DNA of 64,000 nt from positions 12,754,270 through 12,818,269 of the forward strand of contig CAXIPT010000002.1 in NCBI GenBank assembly GCA_964030475.1, read 5' to 3'. The translations under genes and the position numbers were made by a program. Positions 22,501 to 32,600 of the stretch are shown in pieces. Source of the stretch: Tethya wilhelma. Its lineage: Eukaryota > Porifera > Demospongiae > Tethyida > Tethyidae. Under the pieces are notes generated by a model. The model saw only the letters and a list, made by a program, of their open reading frames with translations. It made no database searches and was not told the origin of the DNA. Positions within the stretch are counted from its first letter, which is position 1. Every line of letters starts with the position of its first letter.

Positions 22501-25500
22501 GCTAGCAAGCTCTCAGGCCAGGATATCCACGGAGCGCTTGAGCTAGCTGACTGTAGCTAGCGCGTGTACGCAGCATACAGCAGCACAGCTTTGTGAACTG
22601 AAATGAAAAGACTGCGAGATCTAGGCAAAAAGGTTAGAAAAACAAAGAAGAAATAGATTATTGAATAAACACTAGGCAGAGAGAAAAAGCAGTAGGTAGC
22701 ATCAATGAGGCAAATCAGACAAGAAAAGGCATGCTCAACAGCAAAGTGAAAAAAGCAAGAAGAGAGAACACCAAGATTGCCAAGAGACAGTGACTCAGCA
22801 CAATCACCATGCAGCTTACTACACAGCCGCTGAACACCATTTCATTGTCAACGTTTACTATCATACTATCAGAAACAAAATTAATGATGACCACATTTAG
22901 CCTGAATATTCACTCATCTGTTACTCAAACACACGCTCACGCTCGCCCCCAAAATGTCGTAGGCATTTGCTAGTATAAAATGAATAACTGCATAAAATAG
23001 AAGTCTATAGCTACATGAGTTACAATATCATGAAAATTTAGTGGCACAATAATATTATGATAATTTTATGGCAAATAATATAGCCATTTGGAGAAAGGGA
23101 GCACAGGCTATTGTTACAAGTGTAAATAAGCTGGCCAGTCTAGAGAGCACACACACAAAGGATGTACATAGCATGCAGTGCATGTGCTCACAACCTGACT
23201 GTGGCATGGCAGGCTATCTGTATCAATCTAGTAGAGTATAGTTTGCATAGCCTCGTAAACCAGGCCCTCCCTGCTATTATTATCATGAGGCTACAGTATT
23301 CATAGGTTGCACGGGCAATCCATGCAACAGGTGACCTTGTTTGTTGTGTGTATAAAAATATCCCAGGCCAAACAAGTTCTTACAATCAACTGTATGCAAG
23401 TACAACAGTATTATATACTAGCGTGAAACCAATCTGATAGTAAGTACTCTGAAAATGGAACAACAAGACACTGCATGGATAAAAGGCATGCAGTCAGTCA
23501 TTCTCATTCCAGGCTGTAAGCTAAAAGCTGATGCTACTATTTTACTCTGTATACCTAAACTATAACTAGCCTCATACCCAGGCCCTCCTGTGGTTGGTGA
23601 ACACAGCATGCTTTCAAGTATTTCCTAAAAAATTGAAAGCATGCAAAAAGAGTAGTACACTATAGTAAAATGTAAATGATTGGAGGGGACTTGGGAACGA
23701 GGCTAGGGTGCCATATCAATACATACTGCATGCACATAAACTTTCACCATTTGAATTAATGCATCTATCCTCTATCTTATTATACTTGTTAGGAATGCTA
23801 GTTCCAACTGAGCAGATATTGGCTACCATCAAGTCCAGGTGACATAGTGATGTGAAATGGGTCAAGCTAGTGTAGCTGGGCCACCAACCAGAAGGTGAAT
23901 TGCAGGCACAACACTACTAAATAGAGTTGGGTGGTAAATTTGTCCGTAGGTACGTGTATATGTATATATGCATGCTAACACTTTGACTAGGAGCTTATGA
24001 GGAAAGCAATGAAATGTTTAAGCCTAACTATATATACAAGCTAGGCACAGGTCTGAACCATATTTAATAAATTGTGTGCATGCATAGATTAATATATCTT
24101 CTGGATTTCAGACCACTACAACAAGCTTGCTCCGACATATGATGTCTGCTACAAATACCTGAATGGAAGCATAGCCCAAGCCATAGTGAAGCTTGCACCA
24201 ATCCAGCCAGAAGACACAATTGCTGAAATTGGGAGTGCCACTGGAGAAGTAGCCCATCAAGCTTGGAAACTGAAGAAGCTCTAACAGCCCATACTGTGTG
24301 TCGAGCCAGCAAGTGCAATGATATATGTAGCAAAAACCAAAGAAGGCCTCACATCGATTTGTTGCAGTGCAGAAGATTTGACAAGGTCAATCATACTGAG
24401 TGGCTGTATATGCATCACTTTCCAGACCCAGCTTCAGTATGCTTCTTTGTCGGATATGGATGCCACTGGTAAGCCTTATCAGCGATCTCAAAAACAGTCA
24501 GCCAAACCTGTAGTGCCTGCATGTCATTCTATTCTAGGCCAGTACTACGTATATCTAAGCTAGCTCTCTAGGCACACATTTTTGAATCATAGCTTGCATT
24601 TCCCACAGTCCAGAGGTCGGAGAACTTGAGGTGAACTCCTGTTATACATATGCATGGACAAAACTTAAAATCTTTCAAGTTTGCCTACAATATACCTGTC
24701 ATCCACTTTCAGGCTATATATAGTATACCTATATATAACTTATTACTGTTTATATTGCAAGAAATGGCATAATTGACCTTTAAGATAATTTTGTAGCAAA
24801 AAGTCACCCTTTGCACCAGTCAGCCACACAAATGTATGAATATCATTATAGGGCTACATGTATAATACCAAAATGCATGATTTTAAGGGCCACACAAAAT
24901 TATCTGCTAGTAGTATTCATAGGCTGCATGCTTGGCATGGGTGCATGATTCATGCAAGAGGTGACTTTTTTGTTGATATTATTAACAAAGGGAAATTCTT
25001 ACAAGTTTAACAGCTGTGGTTGTAGCTACAGTTGATATTAGTGTGAATTATTACTAGAGCAAATATAAATGGAAAGGTCATGGATAACAGGTACAAGGTA
25101 GTCATTCACTCATTTATTCATTCCAGGCTGTAGCTTCATACCCATGCAGGCTGTCCTGAGTGAAGGAAGAGGATATAGGTGCTTTCACATGTTCATTTCT
25201 TATACAAATGATTGAAAGGGACTGGGAATGCATGAGGCTATATCACATAAATAGTTTATTTTATCAGAAAGACCAATTGAAAGTTGGACACACGATTAAG
25301 TTTTAAATTAATAGTTTTAACAAAATCAGCACATATGCTCCCACCCTCACTGTACATAGTGTTTCTACCAATAATCATGGCTTTCTATAATATCCGTGCC
25401 GGGTTTGTACAAAATTACACTATTTGATCTCTCCCACCCATATATATATATAGGTGGGATATAGTGTGGGGGGTACGCTAAATCCCTACTATATATATGG

Positions 25501-28500
25501 GCGGGCAGGGCAATATTTTGGCGTACCCCACGCTAAATATCCCACCCATATATATAGGTGGGATTTAGCGTAGGGGTACGCTATTTTCCTCCAATATATG
25601 ACGCTACGTGACTCCCATATATATTGGAGAAAAATAGCGTACCCCTACGCTAAATCCCACCTATATATATGGGTGGGAGAGATCAAATAGTGTAATTTTA
25701 TCTATACCCATCCCATCCGTGCCATAATAATATACTTGCATGCTAGCCTATTAGGAGTGTTAGTTCCAACTAAGCAGACATTGGCTACAAGTCCAAGTAA
25801 CACATGCATGCTGCATTTCAGTGATGCAAAATGGGTGAAGATACAGCTGTATCCAGCATCCAACCTCAGCTGGATTGCATGACATTTGTACAAGAGTACT
25901 ACCATATAACGAGAAATCTTCGTACGGTGGAAATTTTCATAAAATTATTTCGTATGTGGTTCGAATATACGAAAACTTTCGCATTTACTTTATACAAGCG
26001 TGCGCCGCATATACGACATTTAAAACTACAAAAATTTCTTCTGGCACGTTTATACGAAATTTTGCACCAACGAAAATTTCCCGCTAATTCAAAAATAGTT
26101 AATTGGGTGGTAAAGTTGTATTTAGTATCACTATATGATTGCATGGATGCATATTATATCTTCTTCTGGATTTCAGACCACTACAACAAGCTTGCTCCAA
26201 CATATGATGTCTGTTACAAATACCTGAATCAAGGTATAGCTCAAGCTCTAGTAAAGCATGCACCACTTGAAGCTGAAGACAGGATTGCAGACATTGGGAG
26301 TGCCACTGGAGAAGTAGCCCATCAAGTCTGGAAACAGAAGAAGCTCAAACACCCCATACTGTGTGTCGAGCCAGTGAGTGCCATGATAGATGTAGCGAAA
26401 ACCAAAGAAGGCCTCACATCAATTTGTAGCAGTGCAGAAGACTTTGTCTCTTCGTTGAAAAATTACGAGAAGACTTTTGACAAGTTTATACTGAGTGGCT
26501 GTATGCATCACTTTGCAGACCCAGCCTCAGTACTTCACGGTCTTTTGAATGAACTACCCCAAAATGGAGCCTGCATCATTACTCACAATATGAGCTTTTC
26601 AAACATGTTTGAAGCTATTGTTGATAAATATGCACTAAGTCAACTTGAGAAAAAAATTCTATTTGTGAAGGTTTTTAAAGAGATGGGCTTGAATTACAAA
26701 GAAATGCTTGATGTATACGTCACAAGCATACCAAAGCTAGAGTGGTATGCCACATTGCGCAGAAGATTTACCTCTTACTTAGAAGAGTACACTGACGATG
26801 AGATTGAGGCTGGTATAAAGGAAATAGAAGAGAAGCATTTCGGTCAGGACACAATTGAACTGAGGATGGAAACAGTAGTGTGGGTGATAACACAGTAACT
26901 AAATTGCTAACTAGCACAGTAACTTATAGTTATTATTATAATAATTTTATTATAGAAATAGTGTTAACAGTAGTATTTGCAACACCAGTTGGCTTCAGTC
27001 ATTGAGGTCAGCTGCCAGTAGCATAATGCATACGGACAGTAGTAGAGAACTACTCACTTTTTTTACTTATCTATTTATTTGTGTCAGCTACTAGAAAGCT
27101 TATAATAACAATAATAATAACTTATAGTGGTTATTTATTTTAATTCAGCTGATTTTCCAATAATATTTATCTATGCCTGATGTTAATCTAAACACTTCTT
27201 CCTGAGGAGGGACTAATCATACGTACGATAGTACATATAGTATAGGAACATATAGGCTGAGAGCGCTCCTGAATGGCCTCAACTATATGAGCCAACAAAA
27301 CTAACAGAAACTTTTCTACATGGAGAGAGTGGAGAGTGAGTGGACTAGTAAATACTAGTCCTAGCGAATTCTTCCTCTCTCTCCTTCCCTTAAATCCTAA
27401 CTGACTTACTTAAACACGATTTCCAGAGAACAAAAGGCATAAAGCCAACTTTGATCATACAAAGTAACTTCATTTCAACCAAACAACTGTGAACATACAC
27501 CTTTATACTCGTTTACTGTCTACAAAATTATAAGAAACAAAAAGCTGTCTCTAATTATCTCCATGCAATTAAACACTTTAGCATTGAAAGTGAATGGACA
27601 AGACTAGTGGTAAAATTTCATAAAAAAAGGAGTGTAGGAATTGGTTAGACTTGTTCCCAGGCACCCCGCCTACCTTACACATTTCATTACGTGTAAGGTA
27701 GGGGGGGAGCCTGGGAATGACGCTAGAAATTGGTACTCTTGACTATAAAAATGTTACACGACTCTCCTTTTACAGTGTACTTTAGCTCTACCAATAATGA
27801 CCATGTACAGTGTACTATGTACCTTCATCAGTGACTGTAAAAATAATGATGCAGAAGAATGAGGAGCTACTGGAGTGGCCCAGAGAGCTGGAACATATCC
27901 TGTGAAATAAATATCCACAATCATGATCATAATGTATTGTACTGGTCAATATTGATACATCTATAACGACATCATGCTTGTATGAAAATTCAATGAAAAA
28001 AAAACCCAAAAAACCTGATCTACATGTAGCTGGGATATAAACCCTTGGTCTTTTGAATTCAAGTCGAATGCTCTTAGCACTGTACTAGAACTCATAGGCA
28101 TTGGAGCAGAGAATAGTAGATTAAACTACTCTTCACACACACTATCAACTTCCAAACCAGATCTCAAGGCATGACCCACATGATGCGAATACCGTATAGC
28201 GGGAAATTTTCGGGGGTGTAAATTTTCGTGAAAAGCCTAGACCACACTTCAGAAGAAAATATTCGTGGTTTTAATTTTCGTGACTCAAGTATCTCCAACT
28301 TACAGCGCTTAAAAAGGTTACGGGGTACAAAGTGCAAAATCATGGATATGAATAATTTATGAGCACAAAAAATCTACTAAAATTAGCAACAGAACTGTAC
28401 GATCAAAACTCTTCCTGATTTAGAAGCACAGTAGCAGTCAGTTTGTTCTTGGAAAGTATAAAATCTAGTTTTCATAGCTGTTCTGTCAAGTGCTACAGTG

Positions 28501-29683
28501 AACTACGGCCAAAATAAATTTTCTGCGTCAGTTTTTTCCAAGCAACATGGCTGCGCTATCCAGAACGCTGATTCGCAGAAAACCTACCGTGGTTTTGCAG
28601 GGCCTGACATCGAGATTTTCTTTCTACTTCAAATACGAAAAGTTTTATGGAGCTAAAAAGTGCGCCATAGGCAGCTGTCAGCCAGTGTCAGGCAGCAAAC
28701 TGCAGCGACCTGGACAGTTCAGTAGCTTCTTTTCGAGAAAACTCTCTGTCTGGCCCTTCTCTGTTGACAGAACGGTAAGATGACCGCCCATATCCGGTTT
28801 GATTTTTAGCCAGCTTTGCAAAAATTGACGCAAAAAATTATCTCTCTACTTCCGCATCTAAAATAACTAGCTTGAACTGATTAGCATATTCATGAGCTAA
28901 CTGTACCCCGTAACCTTAAAGGTCTTGTGACAGTCTATCTGCTGTGGTATACATGTAGAATACTATTCTAGCTAGATACTAGCTATTTCGACTGCAAACT
29001 TCTTGAAAAGACGGGCAAGAGACAGAGAACTGAAGTCTTTGACAGCGTGCGCATGGCCAGAGATGTGACCTTTGACCTCAGAAGAAATTTTCGTGACTCA
29101 GGGGTTAGTCACGAAAATAACGAAAATTTGCACCCCACGGAAATTTCCTGCTATACGGTACATGACCAGTATGTTCTTCCCGAGATGAGAAAGCATACAT
29201 GTACACTACACACTTGTAAAGCAGAGAAGCTCAAGCACATAAGTCTATTCTACTTAGAGGAGTATATATATAGTGCAAATCAGGACAGGATTCTCTCTTT
29301 AATCACCTGTCGACTGGATGGCACTGGCCCATCTCTCCTTGGCACCCACTCCTGGGGTTGACCCCACCATGAGAGGTCCTCCATTGACCACAGCAGAGGC
29401 CTTCCTCTGTTTCTTGTGGGGATAAGGGGTGCTGGTGGCAAGGTAGGGAGAACGGACTGGAGGGAATGAAAGTAGGGTACAGTGAAGGATAAGAAATGCA
29501 TGTATTCAGAAAATTTATACATTCTGATTTCTGAAAATAATTTTTTATGCATTCCCAAGCTCCTTGTTTGCAAATATTTGCTTATAAATCTTTGCAAAGG
29601 AGAAGCCTGGGAATGAGACTATGCCTTACCAACTTTTCCTGGTTTTTTTGATCGAAATCCTTGAACAGCAGGCTTGGGACCAT
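14910..29683 (-). CDS. IQCE-like: IQCE-like coiled-coil/IQ protein, downstream (3') duplicate
   Basis: Resembles IQ-motif-containing protein E, a ciliary EVC-zone protein. Minus-strand exons in transcript order: 29683-29630, 29456-29307, 27899-27823, 22228-22159, 21806-21574, 21421-21186, 20944-20764, 20431-20300, 20238-20104, 19810-19707, 19513-19376, 19102-18731, 18257-18025, 15148-14910 (stop 14910-14912). Every junction after the first exon is GT-AG and the phases close. Products in order: low-complexity head (SPYLATSTPYPHKKQRK), basic KKRKRTQ, coiled coils (AISSLRQ-type, LEKELGRKDKRIEDLL, YYREVCRY, QLEQAEMEKKQMM), then three IQ-like motifs (TIQRQWRKKQ, IQSALRGHLARKK, IQSALRGHMARQ) and an acidic serine-rich tail (DELT end). 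It lacks the first two exons (MDEDNLSSVSF), which exist only in the upstream duplicate. It may be reached by long-range splicing from 34171, since phase 1 matches. Symbol is tentative. Confidence 0.7.
15730..15800. repeat. Inverted repeat partner of 17300-17385
   Basis: AACTACAAGTTCCTAATTTG with GATTCTTGCAATG and TGAAATGCATTC recurs inverted at 17300-17385. Both lie in the last intron of the IQCE-like gene. The intervening 1.5 kb may be a foldback element or an inverted duplicate. Confidence 0.7.
16101..16333. mobile_element. TA-flanked MITE, CCGTATAGC family (copy 1)
   Basis: Starts CCGTATAGCTGGAAAATTTG and ends inverted CCGGCTATACGG, with TA on each side (16099-16100, 16334-16335). The interior repeats CCGCCAAATTAAA-type words. 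Confidence 0.85.
16446..16617. mobile_element. TA-flanked MITE, CCGTATAGC family (copy 2)
   Basis: CCGTATACGGCTAGAAAATT at the left, GTAGCTATATACGG at the right, TA flanks. Related to copy 1, with a different interior. Confidence 0.7.
16785..17000. repeat. Direct repeat pair, unit 1
   Basis: ATTATGCTGGCATAATTT, AGTACTC, TTTAGCAATAATAATT, GAATACAG and AGAGAGCACG recur in order at 17632-17850. The two units are clearly diverged. No coding potential. Confidence 0.75.
17632..17850. repeat. Direct repeat pair, unit 2
   Basis: Second copy of the 16785 unit, same orientation, ending near AAAGGCACAATATAAC. It lies in the last intron of the IQCE-like gene. Confidence 0.75.
18334..18523. mobile_element. 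MITE with ACCGCTTAA ends (relative of the CCGTATAGC family)
   Basis: The left end ACACCGCTTAATTTTTGAGG is mirrored at the right by CCTCGAAAATTTAAGCGGTA. Lies between two exons of the IQCE-like gene. Confidence 0.75.
19517..19564. repeat. (GT)n microsatellite abutting a 3' splice site
   Basis: About 23 GT units. In the sense of the minus-strand IQCE-like gene it is (CA)n, ending CACACCAG at the acceptor of the exon 19513-19376. Confidence 0.9.
20557..20748. mobile_element. TA-flanked MITE, CCGTATAGC family (copy 3)
   Basis: CCGTATAGCATGAAATTTTT on the left and TTCCCGCTATACAG on the right. It ends a few bases before the donor of the exon 20944-20764, so it has colonised the splice-site flank. 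Confidence 0.75.
22305..22961. mobile_element. 657-bp element with ~28-bp TIRs (GGGCGAGCGTGAGCG)
   Basis: The left TACGACCATTGTTGGGGCGA and GCGTGAGCG are mirrored at 22934-22961 as CGCTCACGCTCGCCCCC then ATGTCGTA. The paralogous intron of the upstream IQCE-like duplicate (~31272-31300) lacks it, so it inserted after the duplication. No ORF of note inside. Confidence 0.8.
23573..23706. repeat. Hairpin element with GCCTC-CCCAGGC ends
   Basis: TAGCCTCATACCCAGGCCCT at one end and GGGAACGAGGCTAGG at the other. Part of a dispersed family (also 25134, 40656, 41390, 41717, 43763, 59450, 61648). Confidence 0.65.
24111..24480 (+). pseudogene. SAM methyltransferase copy 2, truncated pseudogene
   Basis: It follows the same GATTTCAG acceptor as the other copies and encodes HYNKLAPTYDVCYKYLN and the SAM loop region (IAEIGSATGEV). 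It is then stopped by TAA at 24282-24284 (KKL followed by stop where copy 3 has KLKHP). Further on it has lost about 20 codons before SGC, and homology ends near 24430. The presumptive start region upstream (23864) is also broken by TAG. Nested in an intron of the minus-strand IQCE-like gene. Confidence 0.85.
25134..25241. repeat. Hairpin element with GCCTC-type ends, second copy near methyltransferases
   Basis: Matches the 23573 copy and occupies the equivalent position upstream of methyltransferase copy 3. This shows that copies 2 and 3 were duplicated together with their 5' flanks. Confidence 0.55.
25412..25702. repeat. Complex nested palindrome (GGTGGGATTTAGCGTAGGGG units)
   Basis: The outer arms AATTACACTATTTGATCTCT (25412-) and AGAGATCAAATAGTGTAATT (to ~25697) enclose several inverted and direct copies of CCCACCTATATATATGGGTG and TAGCGTAGGGGTACGCTA. 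The whole 290 bp can fold as one long cruciform with internal sub-hairpins. Not coding. Confidence 0.9.
25906..26092. mobile_element. CCGTATAGC-family MITE (copy 4) upstream of methyltransferase exon
   Basis: The body (GGTGGAAATTTTCATAAAAT, CGTGCGCCGCATATACG, TTTTGCACCAACGAAAATTTC) matches the MITE at 32205-32394. It creates an open frame that runs into the methyltransferase exon, so the frame upstream of 26177 is transposon-derived sequence, not a protein domain. Confidence 0.85.
26177..26898 (+). CDS. SAM-dependent methyltransferase, copy 3 (intact main exon)
   Basis: Class I methyltransferase domain of about 240 residues. Order: HYNKLAPTYDVCYKYLN helix; motif I IADIGSATGEV; acidic ribose-binding end of beta2 in CVEPVSAMIDVAK; FDKFILSGCMHHFADP (motif IV region); C-terminal IPKLEWYATLRRR and ELRMETVVWVITQ. 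The exon begins after the acceptor GGATTTCAG, conserved in all three copies. A frame open back to an ATG at 25831 crosses a MITE, so I do not accept that N-terminus. A short first exon around 25831-25890 (MGEDTAVSSIQPQLD) is possible because the matching region of copy 2 is recognisable, but its splice phase is unresolved. Substrate unknown. It is nested on the opposite strand in an intron of the IQCE-like gene; copy 1 sits beside the ATP-grasp gene. Confidence 0.8.
27648..27716. repeat. Hairpin, ACACGTAAGG-type stem
   Basis: TTCCCAGGCACCCCGCCTAC then CTTACAC is mirrored after a short loop by GTGTAAGGTAGGGGGGGAGC and CTGGGAA. The region 26.9-27.6 kb on its left contains no other feature I can support. 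Confidence 0.8.
28022..28098 (-). repeat. tRNA-like / SINE head sequence, inverted orientation
   Basis: On the minus strand: AGTACAGTGCTAAGAGCATT (A-box-like) and GGGTTTATATCCC (degenerate B-box-like). The same sequence lies on the plus strand at 33363-33440 in the paralogous segment. Acceptor-stem pairing is poor, so it is not a functional tRNA. Confidence 0.6.
28192..29158. mobile_element. TA-flanked MITE (copy 5) carrying a nested insertion
   Basis: The outer ends CCGTATAGCGGGAAATTTTC and GAAATTTCCTGCTATACGG are flanked by TA (28190-28191, 29159-29160). The paralogous empty site with a single TA is at ~33562. Inside, a second element runs from about 28312 to 28915 with ends GGTTACGGGGTACA and TGTACCCCGTAACC. 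That makes a dated nest: the duplication first, then the MITE in one duplicate. Which of the two nested elements arrived last is clear only from the interruption of MITE sequence. Confidence 0.85.
28547..28783 (+). other. Unassigned open frame inside nested element
   Basis: A 78-codon frame with a good ATG context starting MAALSRTLIRRKPTVVL, ending at a possible donor (ACGGTAAGA at 28772-28780). The basic, acid-free N-terminus looks like a mitochondrial-type leader, but it lies within a repeat element and has no visible continuation. Probably a chance frame; not annotated as a gene. Confidence 0.25.
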
Positions 29684-29690
29684 CTGCACA

Positions 29691-32600
29691 TAGAGAGTAA
29701 TAGAGTGACCTCCAGCAGGTGATTCAGACTGATACTGTAACAACACAAAACAAGAATAAGGATAATGTCTAAGGGATTTAAACATGTACAGAGATTTAAA
29801 CAACTATAAATTTGTTATATGTAGGTAGACAAATACATGTAGACTACAATACTTATTGCAAGAATTCAATATCATAGCTTCTTCTTGACAGGAGAGAATC
29901 ACTACACACACATAATACACATGTACCTTTTCCAGTTGTAGCATCATTTGTTTCTTCTCCATTTCTGCCTGCTCCAGTTGTGATGAGAGTCTCACCGTGG
30001 CCTGATTGAGAGCCTTCATCTTGATGTGAGCCTCTCGCAGTGAGCGAGGGCTGCTGGTGCCAGCAGAGGAGGGGGACTCAAACTGAGACAACAGGTGGGT
30101 CAGCCTGAGGGGAGGAGAAATGGTAGCTGTTGGTGTCACAAAGGTGTACATTCGATGAACTTTTATGCATATATGATAGCTATGCTAATAAACAAAATTC
30201 AGAGACTACAATAATTTAGGCTCTCTAGTTTCATATGGCAAGAAAATCAGAATCTTTGAAAAAATTAATGGCATACTGCAGTTTTTAATTTCACCACATT
30301 TAGAATCTGATTGTCATGAGCGATGTGCATGCACCATGTACTGTACCTGCAAACCTCTCTGTAGTAGGCTTCTGTCTGTATCTCCATCTCCCTCAGCCTG
30401 GTGGCCCCCACCTCCTTCCTCAGTCCTCCCAGGGCACTCTCCTTCTCCCTCAGAGCTCTCTCCAAGGAGTGAATCTTTTGTCTGAGAGAGCTGATGACAG
30501 CCTCACTGCCAGAGCCGGAGGAGACCCCAGGTGAAGACTTCTTGTTGTGACTGCTAGCAAGTAATCGGGTTGCATCTCGTGACTGGGTGAGTGCATGTGA
30601 GTAGCGTTGTGGGTAAAAAATTTCCAACAATGCTACGTTAGTGATTTTTGTATTGGGCATTAATATTAGAATGTGTATAATAAGAGTAAGAATTTGTATG
30701 GCAATGAGAACGAAATACTGCAACAATAGCTCACACTGATATGCCCTGAAGCTAGAAGGTCTTCGATTCTCTTGTCCTTTCTTCCCAGCTCCTTCTCTAG
30801 TTTGACTTGTTGAGCTTTGGCCAGGTCTCTCTCCTTGAAGGCAACGTTCAGAGCCTTCTTCAACTCCACCGTCTCATCTCTGAGAGCTATGGCATCCAGC
30901 TGTGCTCCACCTTTGGAGGACGGCACACTCTTAGAAGACTTGTGGGGACTGGAAGATGACAGACCTGAAAGATGAGGAAAGGATTGAAGATCAGCAGCAC
31001 TTCTATGCGCATGATCACTAAAGTGGTGCACGATTGCACATATACACAATATGCATGTACAGTATGCCATGTATTACATACATACAGTGTACACATTGCC
31101 CATGTGCCTCACCTGCAGCACTCTGGGTTCTCTTTCTCTTCTTGGGTACATTGGTGGTCACCACAGCAGAGAAGCTGGGAGCCTGGAGAAAACAGGAGTC
31201 AATAAAATTAATGATGATTGGTCTCAGGAGGAGAGATACAGTACATTAGTACCACCATGCAACAGTGGTGAACCATTGTATAAAGTTAATAACTGCATGA
31301 AACAGAAGGAATTCTAAACGTTCCATCAGTTCTACAGCTGCATAAGTTACAGGATCATGAAAATTAAGTGGCACAGTACGATAAACATTACGGCAAGTAA
31401 TATTGCCATTCTGGGAGAAGGGAGCACAGGCTATTGTTACAAGTGTTAATGAAGGCACCTACAGTGCATAAGCCTCGGAGCACTCAACTAGCATAAAATA
31501 TGTATGCATATAAGTACTGAGACTCCAGCTGTGGGCAGCCTAGTGATCATGCAGTAGCTACTATAAGCAGCAGAGTAACTGTTTACCGTTCAATGAATTT
31601 CAAGTGCCAGCCTAGCCCAGTTTATCTGAAATTCTAGCCTACTTTAGTAAAGGTTGTGTTGAGCTCTGGTCAGTTATAATAAGATCTGTATTAAAATTCA
31701 TTAAACGGTAAACAGTTACTCTGCTGCTTATAGTAGCTACTGCATGATCTGCACTGAATGCTATGTATGTCAGTCAGGCACTGATGCAAAACAACAGACA
31801 CAACTAAGCTACTATGATGCATAAGGTAGATGGGGACAACTCCGGAAATTCTTACATACAGGTAAAGGCTTTAGTTTAGGAAAGGCATGATCATGGAACA
31901 AAGTTCACTACAAAGCTACTGTACATAAAACATGACAATCTATAATATTATATCATTTGAAAGCCCTACTTATGCTGATTACAAGAAATCACTAACAAAC
32001 AACGCGTGAAAATATCTTGTAGGTCCAAAAAAAAAAAAAAAAGGCTACAAAAAGGCCACAAAAGATGCCTTCATATTGGAGTCTAGGAAGGTTAGAAAAG
32101 AATGCGGCCCTTTCTATTGAATTCGGCACACTGAGAGGATTTAAACAATATCCACTTTGTTACAGTTTGGACAATGTAGGCCTGATTTGAACCACAATTG
32201 TATACCATATAGCGGGAAATTTTCGTTGGTGCAAAATTTTGTACAAACGTGCCAGAAGAAATTTTCGTAGTTTTAAATTTCGTATACGCGGCACGCGCTC
32301 GTATAAATTAAATGCGGAAGTTAAATTTTTGCATATTCGAACCGCATACAAACTATACGAAAATTTCCACCATACGAAATTTCCCGCTATACGGTACATG
32401 TATGTGACAATACTCACTGTACATTTTGATTCAGTAGGTTTTTCAGGTGCTCTAAATCAAAGCAACTCTCTATCTCAGGTTTCTAATTAAAACATGACAA
32501 TCAATATATCACTTGAAAGCTCTTCTTATGCTGATTACAATGGTGCTAACTCTTTTTTCATATCTAACAAACAATATGCAAAAATATCTAGTGAGTCCAA

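Noticed and set aside
25831..26176. N-terminal domain of methyltransferase copy 3
   Set aside because: Encoded by a MITE; the splice acceptor at 26176 is conserved in all three copies.
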